A DNA stretch of 64,000 bases from Marinosulfonomonas sp. (GCA_015488685.1 WFNH01000074.1:1-64000); one strand, 5' to 3'. Counted from the first letter of the stretch, positions 1 through 9,459 are shown. The notes: generated from the letters alone by a model not told the origin. Program-made: numbers and translations.

Positions 1-372
1 CCAGGGGGGCGGTATAAACCGTCACCTTTTCCTGCGCATTCTGCATGAACTGCGCGCGGTCGGCCTCCATGGTGTTCTGGTAATACCGTAAACCGGCATA
101 AGACATCAGCCGCCCGCCCGTGGTGCTGATCGCCTCGTATTCCTGCACACATTTCAGCAGACCCGCGGCATCCAGATCCGCCAGCTTGCCCTCGTATTTC
201 GCTGCAAAATCCGCACATGCCTTTTCCAGCCACGCCATATCCCGCGCAAATTCCGGTGCGTCCGGCGCGGGGTAAAGATCACTCAAATCCCATTCCGGCA
301 GATCACCAAAATTACCGGTGCCACCGGCAGCAGAAGTTGCGTCAAAAACGGGGGCAGGGAGAGCATTGAACA
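1..372 (-). CDS. pepF: M3-family oligoendopeptidase F, N-terminal part (gene runs off the window)
   Basis: The minus-strand reading frame opens with ATG at 372 and stays open to base 1, giving about 124 residues. The start (MFNALPAP) and the stretches LPEWDLSDLYP and GLRYYQNTMEADRA match the N-terminal helical domain of the oligoendopeptidase F group of zinc metallopeptidases as known from Rhodobacterales. The HEXXH zinc site would lie beyond the window. These are cytoplasmic enzymes that cut oligopeptides. The gene is absent from the ORF track because it is cut by the edge. Its stop and C-terminus cannot be seen. Confidence 0.8.
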
Positions 373-485
373 TCAAGGGAACCTCTTTGTGACTGTTTCA
401 AACCACATAAGGGTGCACGGGTGTGCAGTGCAAGGGGGCTGCCCTTCTTCTTGCTGTAAATACCTGTGCCGCAGGCATCAGGCGA

Positions 486-524
486 GCCCCGTCAGGGGCG
501 AGCCTCGGGTGACGCCGTCAGGCG
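486..524. terminator. Two small GTCA-loop hairpins between pepF and kpsC
   Basis: GCCCC-GTCA-GGGGC and CGCC-GTCA-GGCG lie a few bases apart, just after the kpsC stop on the minus strand. Both have the same GTCA tetraloop. No T-tract follows, so a rho-independent terminator for kpsC is only possible. The rest of the 373-533 gap shows nothing recognisable. Confidence 0.3.
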
Positions 525-533
525 GCACAAATC

Positions 534-2579
534 CTACCGCTTGCGCCACAAATGCGCATAGCTGGCAAATATCCCCTGAACCTTGGCCAACAGGCGCAAC
601 CGCAACCGTTCAGGCGGCAATTCGCTGTGCTGCAAGCGCTCCACAATCACCTCGGGCGGGCAGGGCAGGTCGGCCACCGGATCATAGTATCGCGGATAAT
701 CGATTAGCACCGCATGAACCATCTGCGCCAGCGTGGGCGAAGCCTGCCGCCGCTCCGGCACCTCGGCCATATCCCGCGTCAGCCCCCACCCAGCATAAAA
801 CGGCATGCCCAGACAAGTCACAGATCGCCCGCGCAACAGCGCCTCGAATCCCAGCAGAGATGTCATGGTCCAGACCTCGTCCACCACATCAATCAGCGCT
901 ACAGGGTCGGCATCCTTTAGCACCAGATCTGCGTATTTCATTATATCCGTGGCCGTCACGGCCCCATCCCGCAGGCCCGCCTCGACATCTGGGTGGGGTT
1001 TGTACAGGATCACCGCATCTGGGTTCTCGCTTCGCACCCGTTTCAGCAAATCAAGGTTGCTGGAAATTTCGGAACAACCCTTGCGCATCGAGGCATCATC
1101 CTCGACCTGCCCCGGCACCAGTATCCGCCGCCCCTTGGGTAAGTCCGGCAGGCGGGCGCTACCAACGTTGTATTTGCTAACCCCCGCATGGGTCAGACAG
1201 GAAATCAGCCGTTTGGCGCGGTGCTGCTCGACCTCGCCCAAATGGACCGAGGCCGCGATCAGCCGTTCCAGACGGCTTTCCCGTGTCGGGTCGTAATAAA
1301 TCCCCAGATCATCCGCCACCAGCGACAGCGGTGCAGTCAGGTTCGCGCCCAACCCGCGCGAGCGCAGAAAGCCGTCCTCGATGCGCAACTGCGCTTCGTC
1401 CGACACGGTTTCCCGGCCTGCCCAAACCATCCGCTTTGCGCCACTTTGGTGGGCCAAAGCACGGGCCTTCTCGGCCCCCTTTGCAAACCGCATCTTGCAG
1501 TAACGTCCGTAAAACGCCTGCAACGGCGCGCGTTTCCACAGGCGCATGCCTGTCGCCACATAACCGCGCCGATCCTCGCGCCATGCCCGCACCTGTGCTT
1601 CCAGCGCATCGACAACATCTTCAAGCGCACACAGCCGGTCGCGGTAAGGATCATACCATTCCGGATACAGGATCATCGACGCCGCAAACAGTTGCGCACG
1701 GGTCAGCGTGCGCTGGCGCCGTGCCAACGGGGTTTCATCCTGCGTCAGCCCCCATCCGGCGTAAAACGGCGTGCCGAAAACGCGGGGTTTGTGGCCCGCC
1801 ATGATCGCCTCGAACCCCAGTTGCGAGGACACGGTGTAGACCGCAATAGCCCCGTCCATCAGCGCCCAAGGCGAGACCGGTTCGGTCAGCAAAGAAACCC
1901 GCCTGCTGGTATCCGCGGCACTGTAATATCCCTTGCGGTGGCCCGCCAGGGTTTCGGGGTGGGTTTTGATGATCACCTGCGCGCCGGGGTGCTCTTCCTG
2001 CGCGAATACCAGCATTTCCTGAAATCTGGCGCGGTCTGCCCCGCTGGCGGTGACCGAGGCATCGCCTTTGGTCTGATCAACCACTAACACATATCCGGGG
2101 GCGGGCAGGGGGATGTCGGGATCATGGGCGTTGTATTTTGACAGATCGGCCGCCTTGATCCGTGCCATCGCGTTACGGGCGCGGTTCAGCAGGGCGGTGT
2201 CGTCCAGCGGGTGTGTGGCCAGCAGTGTTTCCAGATCGCTGACGGTGGACGGGTCGAAATGCACGCCGCTTTTGTCCAGCAACAGGCCCAAAGGGGGTTC
2301 GCCCGACCGGCCCGGATGGATCGAGCGCAGGAACGCATCCTCGACCCGCAGGATGGGCGCGTCGGTGTGGCTGGCCACCGCTTCGCCGCGTGGCGATGTC
2401 GGGCTTTTGCCCCAGACCCCGACCATATCCCCGTCCGCGGGTTTACCCAGCTTGATGTCGTATCCGGCCAGTTGCAGGATACGTCTGATGCGGCTTTGGG
2501 TCAGGAACCCGCCGTTATATACAAAAAGCCGCCGGCGGGTTTCCCCGTCGGCGGCCTGTGTTTCATTATGCAGTGGCAT
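534..2579 (-). CDS. kpsC: Capsular polysaccharide beta-Kdo glycosyltransferase, KpsC type
   Basis: About 681 residues built of two related halves. Each contains the same ordered elements: R(V/I)EDxFLRS, a DxxGxxxDP segment, then SKYN, at about residues 80-155 and 400-475. Each half ends with the FYAGWGLT motif. This tandem Capsule_synth (PF05159) layout is that of KpsC, which builds the poly-Kdo linker joining capsule to its lipid anchor on the cytoplasmic side of the inner membrane. ATG at 2579 follows AGGGA. A TTG one codon earlier is the ORF-track start. It lies 6 bp downstream of the export lipoprotein gene, in one operon with kpsS. Confidence 0.88.
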   Translation of the reverse strand: MPLHNETQAADGETRRRLFVYNGGFLTQSRIRRILQLAGYDIKLGKPADGDMVGVWGKSPTSPRGEAVASHTDAPILRVEDAFLRSIHPGRSGEPPLGLLLDKSGVHFDPSTVSDLETLLATHPLDDTALLNRARNAMARIKAADLSKYNAHDPDIPLPAPGYVLVVDQTKGDASVTASGADRARFQEMLVFAQEEHPGAQVIIKTHPETLAGHRKGYYSAADTSRRVSLLTEPVSPWALMDGAIAVYTVSSQLGFEAIMAGHKPRVFGTPFYAGWGLTQDETPLARRQRTLTRAQLFAASMILYPEWYDPYRDRLCALEDVVDALEAQVRAWREDRRGYVATGMRLWKRAPLQAFYGRYCKMRFAKGAEKARALAHQSGAKRMVWAGRETVSDEAQLRIEDGFLRSRGLGANLTAPLSLVADDLGIYYDPTRESRLERLIAASVHLGEVEQHRAKRLISCLTHAGVSKYNVGSARLPDLPKGRRILVPGQVEDDASMRKGCSEISSNLDLLKRVRSENPDAVILYKPHPDVEAGLRDGAVTATDIMKYADLVLKDADPVALIDVVDEVWTMTSLLGFEALLRGRSVTCLGMPFYAGWGLTRDMAEVPERRQASPTLAQMVHAVLIDYPRYYDPVADLPCPPEVIVERLQHSELPPERLRLRLLAKVQGIFASYAHLWRKR

Positions 2580-2585
2580 CAATCC

Positions 2586-3716
2586 CTAATTGCCTGCCAA
2601 TGTATTGATCGTATTGGCAGAATTCAGGGTGCCCATCCATGCGGACAGGGTTTTGCTCCACTGAACGAAAGGTGCCTCGGTGATATAGATTGTATCACCA
2701 TCGTGGATCATGAAATCCCGAGCCATGAATATGCCGTTCGGCTTGGTCATGTCGAGGACATAGATCATGCGCTGGTCTCCGCGCAAATCCTTGCGGTTCA
2801 GGACAGCGTTTGCAATATCCGCATGTTCGGTGCGCAGGATAAACACGCCTTTCGGATCCGCAATATTCGAGCTTAGTCCCCCGACCTGTGCGATGGCTTC
2901 CATTGCTGACATATTTTGCGAAGCGAATTTGACACGGCTTTGCGCGCCTGTTGCGCCAAGGGCTGTAAAGTCGCGTGTATCCTGTTCAATCAGGATGCGA
3001 TCCCCGCCTCGTAGGGGGATGTCCAATTCCGGATGTTTATATAGATCCTCGAACCATATTTTACCTTGCCGTTTTCCGCGGATCACCGTGATTTGTGTGA
3101 CTTCGGGTTCGACGGAAATACCGCCCGCTTTAGCCAGCATTGTGCTTAAGGTGCGGGTCGGGCGTTCAATTGGATACACCCCTTGGCCCCCAACGCCACC
3201 TACGATGGATACTGTGGCCCCGTCACCTGCCAGCCGCCTGACAACAACCTGTGGGTCCGGTGTTTGTTTGTCCAGTTTCTGTGTGATAATCCGGCGCAAG
3301 GCTTCGGGTGAATTGCCGGCGGCACGTATGCGCCCCGCGTAAGGAATAAAGATAAACCCGGCACCATCTACCTGAATCTCTTGCAGGGGGGTCTCGCTAC
3401 TGCCTGGTGCGCCCAGTAAGGGATCATCAACATTTTCCCAAATGGTCAGGCCCAAAACATCCCCCGGATGGATCGTATCAGAACCGACAACGCCGGCATT
3501 GATGAAATCTTTGGAAAAACCCAACGCGGGAATAACATTGGTTTTACGGGTGACGTTGTCGTTAACGGTCACGACAAAAGCATTGCCATCCTTTTCAACC
3601 GAGCCTGAATAGATTTCGCGTTTGGTCGGGCCGGAACGCGGCAAACCACACGAAGAAACCACGGCAACTGCCGCAGTCAGGGCCACTGCTTTGGCCAGTT
3701 TTGAACCCGTAAACAT
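2586..3716 (-). CDS. Polysaccharide export lipoprotein (Wza/KpsD-type OPX protein)
   Basis: 376 residues starting with a lipoprotein signal: positively charged start, hydrophobic core and the lipobox VSSC with Cys23 as lipidated residue. A Poly_export domain follows at about residues 80-180 (GDVLGLTIWE), then SLBB-like beta-grasp segments (VSIVGGVGGQGVYPI and a later GGDRILIEQ). Such proteins form the outer-membrane/periplasmic channel for capsule or exopolysaccharide. It lies between kpsS and kpsC on the same strand, which points to capsule export. No kpsM/T/E genes are in the window, so the rest of the machinery must be elsewhere. Confidence 0.85.
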   Translation of the reverse strand: MFTGSKLAKAVALTAAVAVVSSCGLPRSGPTKREIYSGSVEKDGNAFVVTVNDNVTRKTNVIPALGFSKDFINAGVVGSDTIHPGDVLGLTIWENVDDPLLGAPGSSETPLQEIQVDGAGFIFIPYAGRIRAAGNSPEALRRIITQKLDKQTPDPQVVVRRLAGDGATVSIVGGVGGQGVYPIERPTRTLSTMLAKAGGISVEPEVTQITVIRGKRQGKIWFEDLYKHPELDIPLRGGDRILIEQDTRDFTALGATGAQSRVKFASQNMSAMEAIAQVGGLSSNIADPKGVFILRTEHADIANAVLNRKDLRGDQRMIYVLDMTKPNGIFMARDFMIHDGDTIYITEAPFVQWSKTLSAWMGTLNSANTINTLAGN

Positions 3717-3814
3717 TACGCCGGGTCTCCTTTATATTATTATTATCTGCCTCAAGATTGAGTGGCAAGTTACGGGAAACAGGTTATTTAATCCAGTCTT
3801 TGATTGCGACAAGG

Positions 3815-5107
3815 CTAGTTAACGATGTGCAACTGTTGCCTTGGTGCCGCGTTTCCCGCCTTAAGTGCATCGTATGGGTCTTGTGGTGCCAGCACCAGAT
3901 CAACCGCCAGTCGCATCAACTGATCCCGCCCCCGTGCCGAATAAAACCCGCCCGGAATTTGCGATGTTTCCAGCAAATACTGGCGATATTCCTTATAGGC
4001 GCGCACATCGGGGCGATCCGGTTTGCCAAAGAATTCGTCCAGCGGCAGGGTGGATACCAGTTCCGGTTTGTCAAAAACGGCCACCCCAAATACCTTCAGC
4101 GGAATTCCGCGTCGCAACACTTGCAAGGCGGCGGTGGAATTCACCGTCACAGCGCTTCGGGCGTGGTCCAGCAATTGTGCCAGTTTGCCGCCCGGCACAT
4201 AATGCACCCGACCGGCAACCCCGTGTTTTTCGGCCAGTTGCACCACCAGACGCCGCAAGGCAAGGCGGCCATTTTCCAGCGGATGCGCCTTGAAAACAAG
4301 GTGGTGATGGGTTGGCGCGCCTTTGGCAAAGCCCGCAATAACCAGCTCCAGAAAATCGGCCATCGATGTAAACGGGCTGTGCGCCTGAAAGCTGCTGTCA
4401 TGTTCCAGTTGTAGCAACGCCAGATGGTAAGGATACCCCCCGCGCATGATCCGCCGTGTTGCCACACGGCGGCTGACCCAATGGGCTGGCATCATCAGCA
4501 GGCGGCGTAGATACAGCCGGAATTCGGCCACCACCCCCAAATCGCGGTGTGGCTTGAAATGGCGATAGGCGCTGTTTTTGAACATCACGAACCAGTGGTA
4601 AAGCGCGCCGTAAAACACATGCTGGCGCATGTCGCCCCAATGGGCCGGTGCCTCGGGGCTGGTCAGTTCGGTGTCGGCCAGAACCTTGCGCATGTCATCG
4701 ACCGACATATCCATCAGGCGGGAATGACCGTTGCTGCCGCCGCGTTCATAGGTCACCCAGTAGGGGCGCAAATAGCCCTCTTCGAACACATGCACCGTCA
4801 GTCCGGCGGCTTTGGCGTATTTCACGGCCGCGGCGTGGATAAAACGGGTGTCACCATACAGAACGATGTCGGTCACGCCTTTTTCAGCCACAATCGCGGC
4901 AAACCGGGCGGGCCAGTTTTCCTGCGGTTCCTCAAAGGGAATGTAGCTGTTTGTATCAGCCCAGAACGCACGATCCCCCGCATTGAACCCGACCCGCCAC
5001 ACCTGCGCCCCGGCCGTGCGCAGCATTTTGCCCAGCCGGTTGAAAAAGGGTCCATGCGGCCCTTGAAGAAACAGAAAACAGCGATCCGCGCCGGTTGCCT
5101 TACCCAT
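3815..5107 (-). CDS. kpsS: Capsular polysaccharide biosynthesis protein, KpsS type
   Basis: 430 residues with one Capsule_synth unit (PF05159). FLQGPHGPFFNRLGKML at the N-terminus and the motifs FEEGYLRP and VNSTAALQVL are typical of KpsS/LipB. KpsS adds the first Kdo to phosphatidylglycerol, and KpsC then extends the linker, so finding both together fits a group-2-type capsule. ATG at 5107. It is the first gene of the minus-strand capsule block; a gap of about 100 bp to the export lipoprotein may carry an extra promoter. The 217-bp gap upstream (5108-5324) is shared with divergent ribE and holds no recognisable riboswitch. Confidence 0.85.
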   Translation of the reverse strand: MGKATGADRCFLFLQGPHGPFFNRLGKMLRTAGAQVWRVGFNAGDRAFWADTNSYIPFEEPQENWPARFAAIVAEKGVTDIVLYGDTRFIHAAAVKYAKAAGLTVHVFEEGYLRPYWVTYERGGSNGHSRLMDMSVDDMRKVLADTELTSPEAPAHWGDMRQHVFYGALYHWFVMFKNSAYRHFKPHRDLGVVAEFRLYLRRLLMMPAHWVSRRVATRRIMRGGYPYHLALLQLEHDSSFQAHSPFTSMADFLELVIAGFAKGAPTHHHLVFKAHPLENGRLALRRLVVQLAEKHGVAGRVHYVPGGKLAQLLDHARSAVTVNSTAALQVLRRGIPLKVFGVAVFDKPELVSTLPLDEFFGKPDRPDVRAYKEYRQYLLETSQIPGGFYSARGRDQLMRLAVDLVLAPQDPYDALKAGNAAPRQQLHIVN

Positions 5108-5324
5108 AACACCCTATAAATAACGATTACGCCTTTGGTTTTAACGAAAACTCGTGATCTGTCACGCAGTTTTCCGTCATTGTCCCGGGTTCCCCCGATT
5201 GTGTGGCGTTTTCCCTTTAATTGGGGTTAATCTGGTAACAATCCCTGCGGCAATTCGTATATTTCTTTGTATTGCGAGTCGGGGCGGCAGGGGCTAGGTC
5301 TGTCCGGCAAACAGGAGTGCGGCA

Positions 5325-5924
5325 ATGTTCACGGGGATTATCACGGATATAGGTCAGGTTCTGGCGGTCGAGATGCGCGGCGATATGCAGGCGCGGATCA
5401 GCACCGGCTATGACGTGGCGGGCATCGACATTGGTGCGTCCATTGCCTGTGATGGGGTCTGCCTGACGGTGGTGGCGCTGGGCGCGGATCCGCAAAACTG
5501 GTTTGACGTGCAGATTTCGGCGGAAACGCTGGACAAAGCCAACCTTGGCAAATGGGCCAGTGGCAAGCGCGTGAACCTTGAACGCGCGCTGAAGGTCGGG
5601 GACGAATTGGGCGGGCATATCGTGTCCGGCCATGTGGACGGGTTGGCCGAAATCATCGCCATGCAGGACGAAGGCGACAGCACCCGCGTTACCCTGCGCG
5701 CGCCCGATGCGCTGGCCGGTTTCATCGCCCCCAAAGGTTCGGTCGCGCTGAACGGCACGTCGCTGACGGTGAACGAGGTAAATGGCACCGATTTCGGCAT
5801 CAATTTCATCCCCCACACCAAAGCCGCCACCACATGGGGCGATGCGGTAGTGGGGGATATGGTCAATCTGGAGATCGACACGCTGGCCCGTTACGTTGCG
5901 CGATTGCGGGAGTGGGGCCAATGA
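5325..5924 (+). CDS. ribE: Riboflavin synthase, alpha subunit
   Basis: 199 residues starting MFTGII, the hallmark N-terminus. Two lumazine-binding repeats are present (first about 1-95, second about 97-190), with the paired motifs (A)CDGVCLTV and ALNGTSLTVNEV. The enzyme dismutates two 6,7-dimethyl-8-ribityllumazine molecules to riboflavin. ACAGGAG lies 8 bp before ATG. It heads a plus-strand operon continuing through ribB, ribH and nusB with ATGA-type overlaps. The ribD gene that often precedes it in this order is missing; divergent kpsS sits there instead. Confidence 0.95.
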   Translation: MFTGIITDIGQVLAVEMRGDMQARISTGYDVAGIDIGASIACDGVCLTVVALGADPQNWFDVQISAETLDKANLGKWASGKRVNLERALKVGDELGGHIVSGHVDGLAEIIAMQDEGDSTRVTLRAPDALAGFIAPKGSVALNGTSLTVNEVNGTDFGINFIPHTKAATTWGDAVVGDMVNLEIDTLARYVARLREWGQ

Positions 5925-6490
5925 CCCTTGGCCATAACAACGGCCCGACAATGGCCGCCGGTACGGGATTTCGCAAGTATTGCTGGAGCAAGGCCCGTGC
6001 CGACCTGCTGCCCAAACTGCCGATTGAGGTGATCCGCCGCCGTGTGAAACGCGCCGCGGAACTGGGGCTGGATTATAAATCCTACGCCTCGATCCGCGCC
6101 ACCAGTGGCCATGATGTGGTGGCGTTCCTGTTTTCCTCGAATGCGCTGCGCATGCTCAAGGCAAACGGTGGCCTGCCTGCGGAGCGGGGCGAAAAACTGG
6201 TCGCATTGCAACGCTGCGGTCGTCTGGTCGCCGTGCAATCGCCGCTGACCCCGCAGGATATGCAACGCGCCGCCGCCAAGGCCGACATCCCGCTGGACAC
6301 CATCATCACAGCACCCGGCCTGCACCATACATGGGGCCAGACCCGCGCCATTCTGCTGACCGCCCTTGACCCGCAAAACCTGCCCGCTGACCGCGTAGTG
6401 GCCATTGGCGACACCGCGCTTGAACGCGACTGGTGCGCCGCTGGCCGTCTGGCCGGATACCTAACTGCCGAAACCTTTTTCGGCGCCTGA
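5921..6490 (+). CDS. Conserved protein of unknown function inside the rib operon
   Basis: 189 residues from ATG at 5921, which overlaps the ribE stop (ATGA), so the ORF-track start at 5834 is too early. I recognise no catalytic motif. The N-terminus is basic (KYCWSK, IRRRVKRAAELG). A middle stretch, FLFSSNALRML, and a later IIT(A)PGLHHTWGQ are its most distinctive parts. Translational coupling to ribE and a 13-bp gap to ribB indicate co-expression with riboflavin genes. Homologues occur at this position in related Rhodobacterales as I recall, but no function is assigned here. Confidence 0.75.
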   Translation: MTLGHNNGPTMAAGTGFRKYCWSKARADLLPKLPIEVIRRRVKRAAELGLDYKSYASIRATSGHDVVAFLFSSNALRMLKANGGLPAERGEKLVALQRCGRLVAVQSPLTPQDMQRAAAKADIPLDTIITAPGLHHTWGQTRAILLTALDPQNLPADRVVAIGDTALERDWCAAGRLAGYLTAETFFGA

Positions 6491-6503
6491 ACAGGACATA
6501 TCA

Positions 6504-7601
6504 ATGACCGAAACCCCTACCGCCATTTCCCCGATCGAAGACATCATCGAGGACGCCCGCAACGGACGCATGTTCATTCTGGTGGATCACGAGGATCGCG
6601 AGAACGAGGGCGATCTGGTGATCCCCGCACAGATGGCCACCCCCGAGGCGATCAATTTCATGGCCAAACACGGCCGTGGTTTGGTGTGTCTGACCCTGAC
6701 CGGCGAGCGCATCGACGCACTGGGCCTGCCACAAATGGCGTCGGGCAATTCCAGCCGCTATGACACGCCCTTTACCGTGTCGATCGAGGCCCGCGAAGGC
6801 GTGACCACCGGCATTTCCGCCCATGACCGCGCCCGCACGGTGGCGGTGGCCATCGACCAAAGCAAAACCGCCGCCGACATCGCTATTCCCGGCCATATCT
6901 TTCCCCTGCGCGCCCGCGAAGGCGGGGTGCTGGTGCGCGCTGGCCACACCGAAGCCGCCGTGGACGTCAGCCGTCTGGCTGGTCTGAACCCCTCGGGCGT
7001 GATCTGCGAGATCATGAACGAGGACGGCAGCATGGCCCGTCTACCCGACCTGATCGAGTTCGCCAAAGCACATAATCTGAAAATCGGCACCATTTCCGAT
7101 CTGATCGCCTATCGCCGCCGCCATGACCATCTGGTGAATGAAACCGCCGTGCGGGCCGTGACAAGCGAATTTGGCGGTGACTGGATGATGCGGATTTTCA
7201 CCGATGAAACCCAAGGCGCCGAACATATCGTGCTGTCCAAGGGCGACATTACGGGTGATGATCCTGTGCTGGTGCGGATGCACGCCCTGAACCCGCTCGA
7301 GGATGTTCTGGGCCTTGGTCCCAGCCCTGCTTGCGAATTGCCTGCCGCCATGAAGATGATCGCGGACGAGGGGCGCGGGCTGATCGTGCTGCTGCGCGAT
7401 ACCGAAATGAAACTGTCGGACGAGGACGAACAGGCGCCACGCACCCTGAAGCAATACGGGCTGGGGGCGCAGATATTATCGGCGCTTGGCTTGAAACGTC
7501 TGGTGCTGGCCACCAATTCACCTTTGCCCAAGGTCGTCGGCCTTGAGGCTTACGGGTTGTCCATCGAGGGCACCCGCGCCATACCGAAGGAGATGATCTG
7601 A
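6504..7601 (+). CDS. ribB: 3,4-dihydroxy-2-butanone 4-phosphate synthase with degenerate GTP cyclohydrolase II-like C-terminus
   Basis: 365 residues. The N-terminal half (about 1-205) is a full DHBP synthase: DHEDRENEGDL is the acidic metal/substrate loop and RxGHTEA follows near 150. It converts ribulose 5-phosphate to the four-carbon riboflavin precursor. The C-terminal half (about 210-365) aligns with GTP cyclohydrolase II (YGLGAQIL, TNSPLPKVVGLEAYGL) but lacks the C-x(n)-C-x-C zinc cysteines, so it is unlikely to be an active cyclohydrolase. A separate ribA would then be needed. The stop overlaps ribH (TGATG). Confidence 0.92.
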   Translation: MTETPTAISPIEDIIEDARNGRMFILVDHEDRENEGDLVIPAQMATPEAINFMAKHGRGLVCLTLTGERIDALGLPQMASGNSSRYDTPFTVSIEAREGVTTGISAHDRARTVAVAIDQSKTAADIAIPGHIFPLRAREGGVLVRAGHTEAAVDVSRLAGLNPSGVICEIMNEDGSMARLPDLIEFAKAHNLKIGTISDLIAYRRRHDHLVNETAVRAVTSEFGGDWMMRIFTDETQGAEHIVLSKGDITGDDPVLVRMHALNPLEDVLGLGPSPACELPAAMKMIADEGRGLIVLLRDTEMKLSDEDEQAPRTLKQYGLGAQILSALGLKRLVLATNSPLPKVVGLEAYGLSIEGTRAIPKEMI

Positions 7602-8158
7602 TGGCCGCCAATGAACAGCACTACACCCCGCCGCTGCCCGCGTTCGAGAAACCCGTGAAGCTGCTGATCGTGGTTGCGCCTTATTACAAGGATATCGCCG
7701 ATAATCTGGTGGCCGGTGCCAAGGCTGCGATCAAGGGGGCGGGGGCCACCTTTGATCTGGTCGAGGTGCCCGGTGCGCTGGAAATTCCCACCGCCATTGC
7801 CATTGCCGATGCCACCAGCAATTTCGACGGTTTTGTCGCGCTGGGCTGTGTGATCCGTGGCGAAACCACCCATTACGACACTGTTTGCAACGACAGCAGC
7901 CGCGCCCTTTCGCATATGGGATTGCGCGGTATTTGCATCGGCAACGGCATCCTGACCGTGGAAAACCGCGAACAAGCCGAAGTGCGCGCCGACCCCGCTG
8001 ACCAGAACAAAGGTGGCGGTGCTGCAATTGCGGCCTTGCATCTGGTGGCATTGTCGCGCAAATGGGGCCGCGAGACAAAAGGGATCGGGTTTTTACCCGC
8101 CTCCGAAGAATTCCTGATGGCCGATGGCGGCCCCGACAATGGACCCGAGACAGCATGA
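7601..8158 (+). CDS. ribH: 6,7-dimethyl-8-ribityllumazine synthase
   Basis: 185 residues of the lumazine synthase family. IVVAPYYKDIADNLVAGA opens the fold, VEVPGALEIPTAI is the phosphate/substrate loop, and GCVIRGETTHYD carries the conserved glutamate and histidine region. It condenses the RibB product with 5-amino-6-ribitylamino-uracil. The enzyme forms pentamers or icosahedral shells. The protein is slightly longer than usual because of an N-terminal tail and a charged C-terminus. Its start overlaps the ribB stop by one base and its stop overlaps nusB. Confidence 0.93.
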   Translation: MAANEQHYTPPLPAFEKPVKLLIVVAPYYKDIADNLVAGAKAAIKGAGATFDLVEVPGALEIPTAIAIADATSNFDGFVALGCVIRGETTHYDTVCNDSSRALSHMGLRGICIGNGILTVENREQAEVRADPADQNKGGGAAIAALHLVALSRKWGRETKGIGFLPASEEFLMADGGPDNGPETA

Positions 8159-8610
8159 CCGATAAACGCCAAATGAAATCTGCCGCCCGCCTTTATGCAG
8201 TGCAGGCGCTGTTTCAGATGGAACACTCCGCCCAAACCATCGACGCCGTGCGTCAGGAATTCGAAGATCATCGTTTCGGTGCCACCTATGACGGTGACGA
8301 AATGGCCGAAGGCAACGCCAACCTGTTCCGCGATCTGTTGGAAAATGCGGTGGATGCGCAAGGACCAATCGACCAGATGACCGACCGCGCGCTGGTGGCA
8401 AAATGGCCGCTGAAACGCATTGACCCGACCCTGCGCGCGCTGTTTCGCGCCGCCGGTGCCGAACTGCTGCGCATGGACACGCCGCCCAAGGTGGTGATCA
8501 ATGAATATGTGGATGTCGCCAAGGCATTCTTTCCCGATGGCCGCGAACCCAAATTCGTCAACGCCGTGCTGGACCACATGGCGCGCGAGGCCAAGCCGGA
8601 AGCGTTTTAA
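8155..8610 (+). CDS. nusB: Transcription antitermination factor NusB
   Basis: 151 residues from ATG at 8155, overlapping the ribH stop; the ORF-track start at 8062 lies inside ribH. SAARLYAVQALFQME at the start and INEYVDVAKAF...FVNAVLD at the end are the conserved NusB helices. NusB binds the boxA element of rRNA leaders together with NusE and prevents premature termination. Linkage with ribH is common in proteobacteria. It is the last gene of the rib operon. Confidence 0.93.
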   Translation: MTDKRQMKSAARLYAVQALFQMEHSAQTIDAVRQEFEDHRFGATYDGDEMAEGNANLFRDLLENAVDAQGPIDQMTDRALVAKWPLKRIDPTLRALFRAAGAELLRMDTPPKVVINEYVDVAKAFFPDGREPKFVNAVLDHMAREAKPEAF

Positions 8611-8702
8611 GCGGCTTTCGCCCAATGCGACAAGAAACCGCTTGGAATCATTCCAACCTTTGCTAAACTGCCCGTAGCGCATCTAGCCAAGGAATGTGAC
8701 CA

Positions 8703-9017
8703 ATGCCCAAACTGATCAGCCTTTATATCCGCAATGTCCTGTTCGGCTTTGCCCTGTCCGGCGTTTTTGTCGGCGCAATGCTGTATCTGAACATCGCGAA
8801 TATGTGGCATCTGGTCAGCACCTCCAGCATGGGCTGGGTGGCGGCGCTGATGCTGTTCATGTTCAACGGCATTGTGTTCGCCGGCGTGCAATTCGCCATC
8901 GTGATCATGCGGATGGAAAAGGATGACGACCCCAAAGGCGGCAAGCGTGATCCGTTGATTGTGGAACTGCAACCGATTGCCATTCCGGTGGACGAGGGGC
9001 AGGGACCGCGCCGGTAA
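8703..9017 (+). CDS. Small two-helix membrane protein, unknown function
   Basis: 104 residues with two hydrophobic helices (about 10-32 and 45-68) and a charged cytoplasmic tail rich in D and K. AGGAATGTGACCA precedes ATG. No known motif is seen. It stands alone downstream of nusB, about 90 bp away, in the same direction. Similar small proteins occur in related Rhodobacterales from memory; the role is unknown. Confidence 0.6.
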   Translation: MPKLISLYIRNVLFGFALSGVFVGAMLYLNIANMWHLVSTSSMGWVAALMLFMFNGIVFAGVQFAIVIMRMEKDDDPKGGKRDPLIVELQPIAIPVDEGQGPRR

Positions 9018-9246
9018 GGGCTTGGAGCGTTAGGTGTTTGGGGACCGCAATGTCCTTATCCGCAAAATAGCCATATTGTGGGCTTACCTGCCATTCGGGT
9101 TTTGAAATCTTGTAGATGTCACCATTAAAGAGATCATTTGTGTCCACCGTTAAGAACTTAGAGAATCCAAGCTATCGAGGATGGTCAACTTCGGATCATT
9201 GGTTGGCTATTAAAAACCACGCATAAGCTTTTCAGAAAGCACATAA

Positions 9247-9459
9247 ATGAAGTATATATATAGTGCCTTCGGTGTGATTTTTATGCTGTGGTTGTTTTTC
9301 AAAGTATTTTATGCGGTGCTGTCACCAGGCGTGACAGCCTCCTGTCTTACACGCGCACGAGAGGCCGCAGATAGAAATGACCCCGAACTTATCGCCAAAT
9401 ATTTCGCGTCAAGCTGCGCGCCCATAATGTTAGAAGACCAGCTGAAACTCCGTAATTGA
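9247..9459 (+). CDS. Short hypothetical protein with N-terminal membrane anchor
   Basis: 70 residues: a hydrophobic N-terminus (FGVIFMLWLFFKVFYAVL) then a short soluble part with two cysteines (SCLTRAREAADRNDPEL, SSCAP). The segment is more A+T-rich than its neighbours. The start is weakly supported (AAAGC upstream). It may be a secreted or anchored small protein, or a chance ORF. The flanks (9018-9246 and 9460-9834) hold no other gene I can support. Confidence 0.4.
   Translation: MKYIYSAFGVIFMLWLFFKVFYAVLSPGVTASCLTRAREAADRNDPELIAKYFASSCAPIMLEDQLKLRN

Noticed and set aside
1188-2087. 299-residue plus-strand ORF
   Set aside because: Shadow of kpsC.
5108-5324. FMN riboswitch before ribE
   Set aside because: None of the conserved RFN sequence blocks can be seen in this gap.
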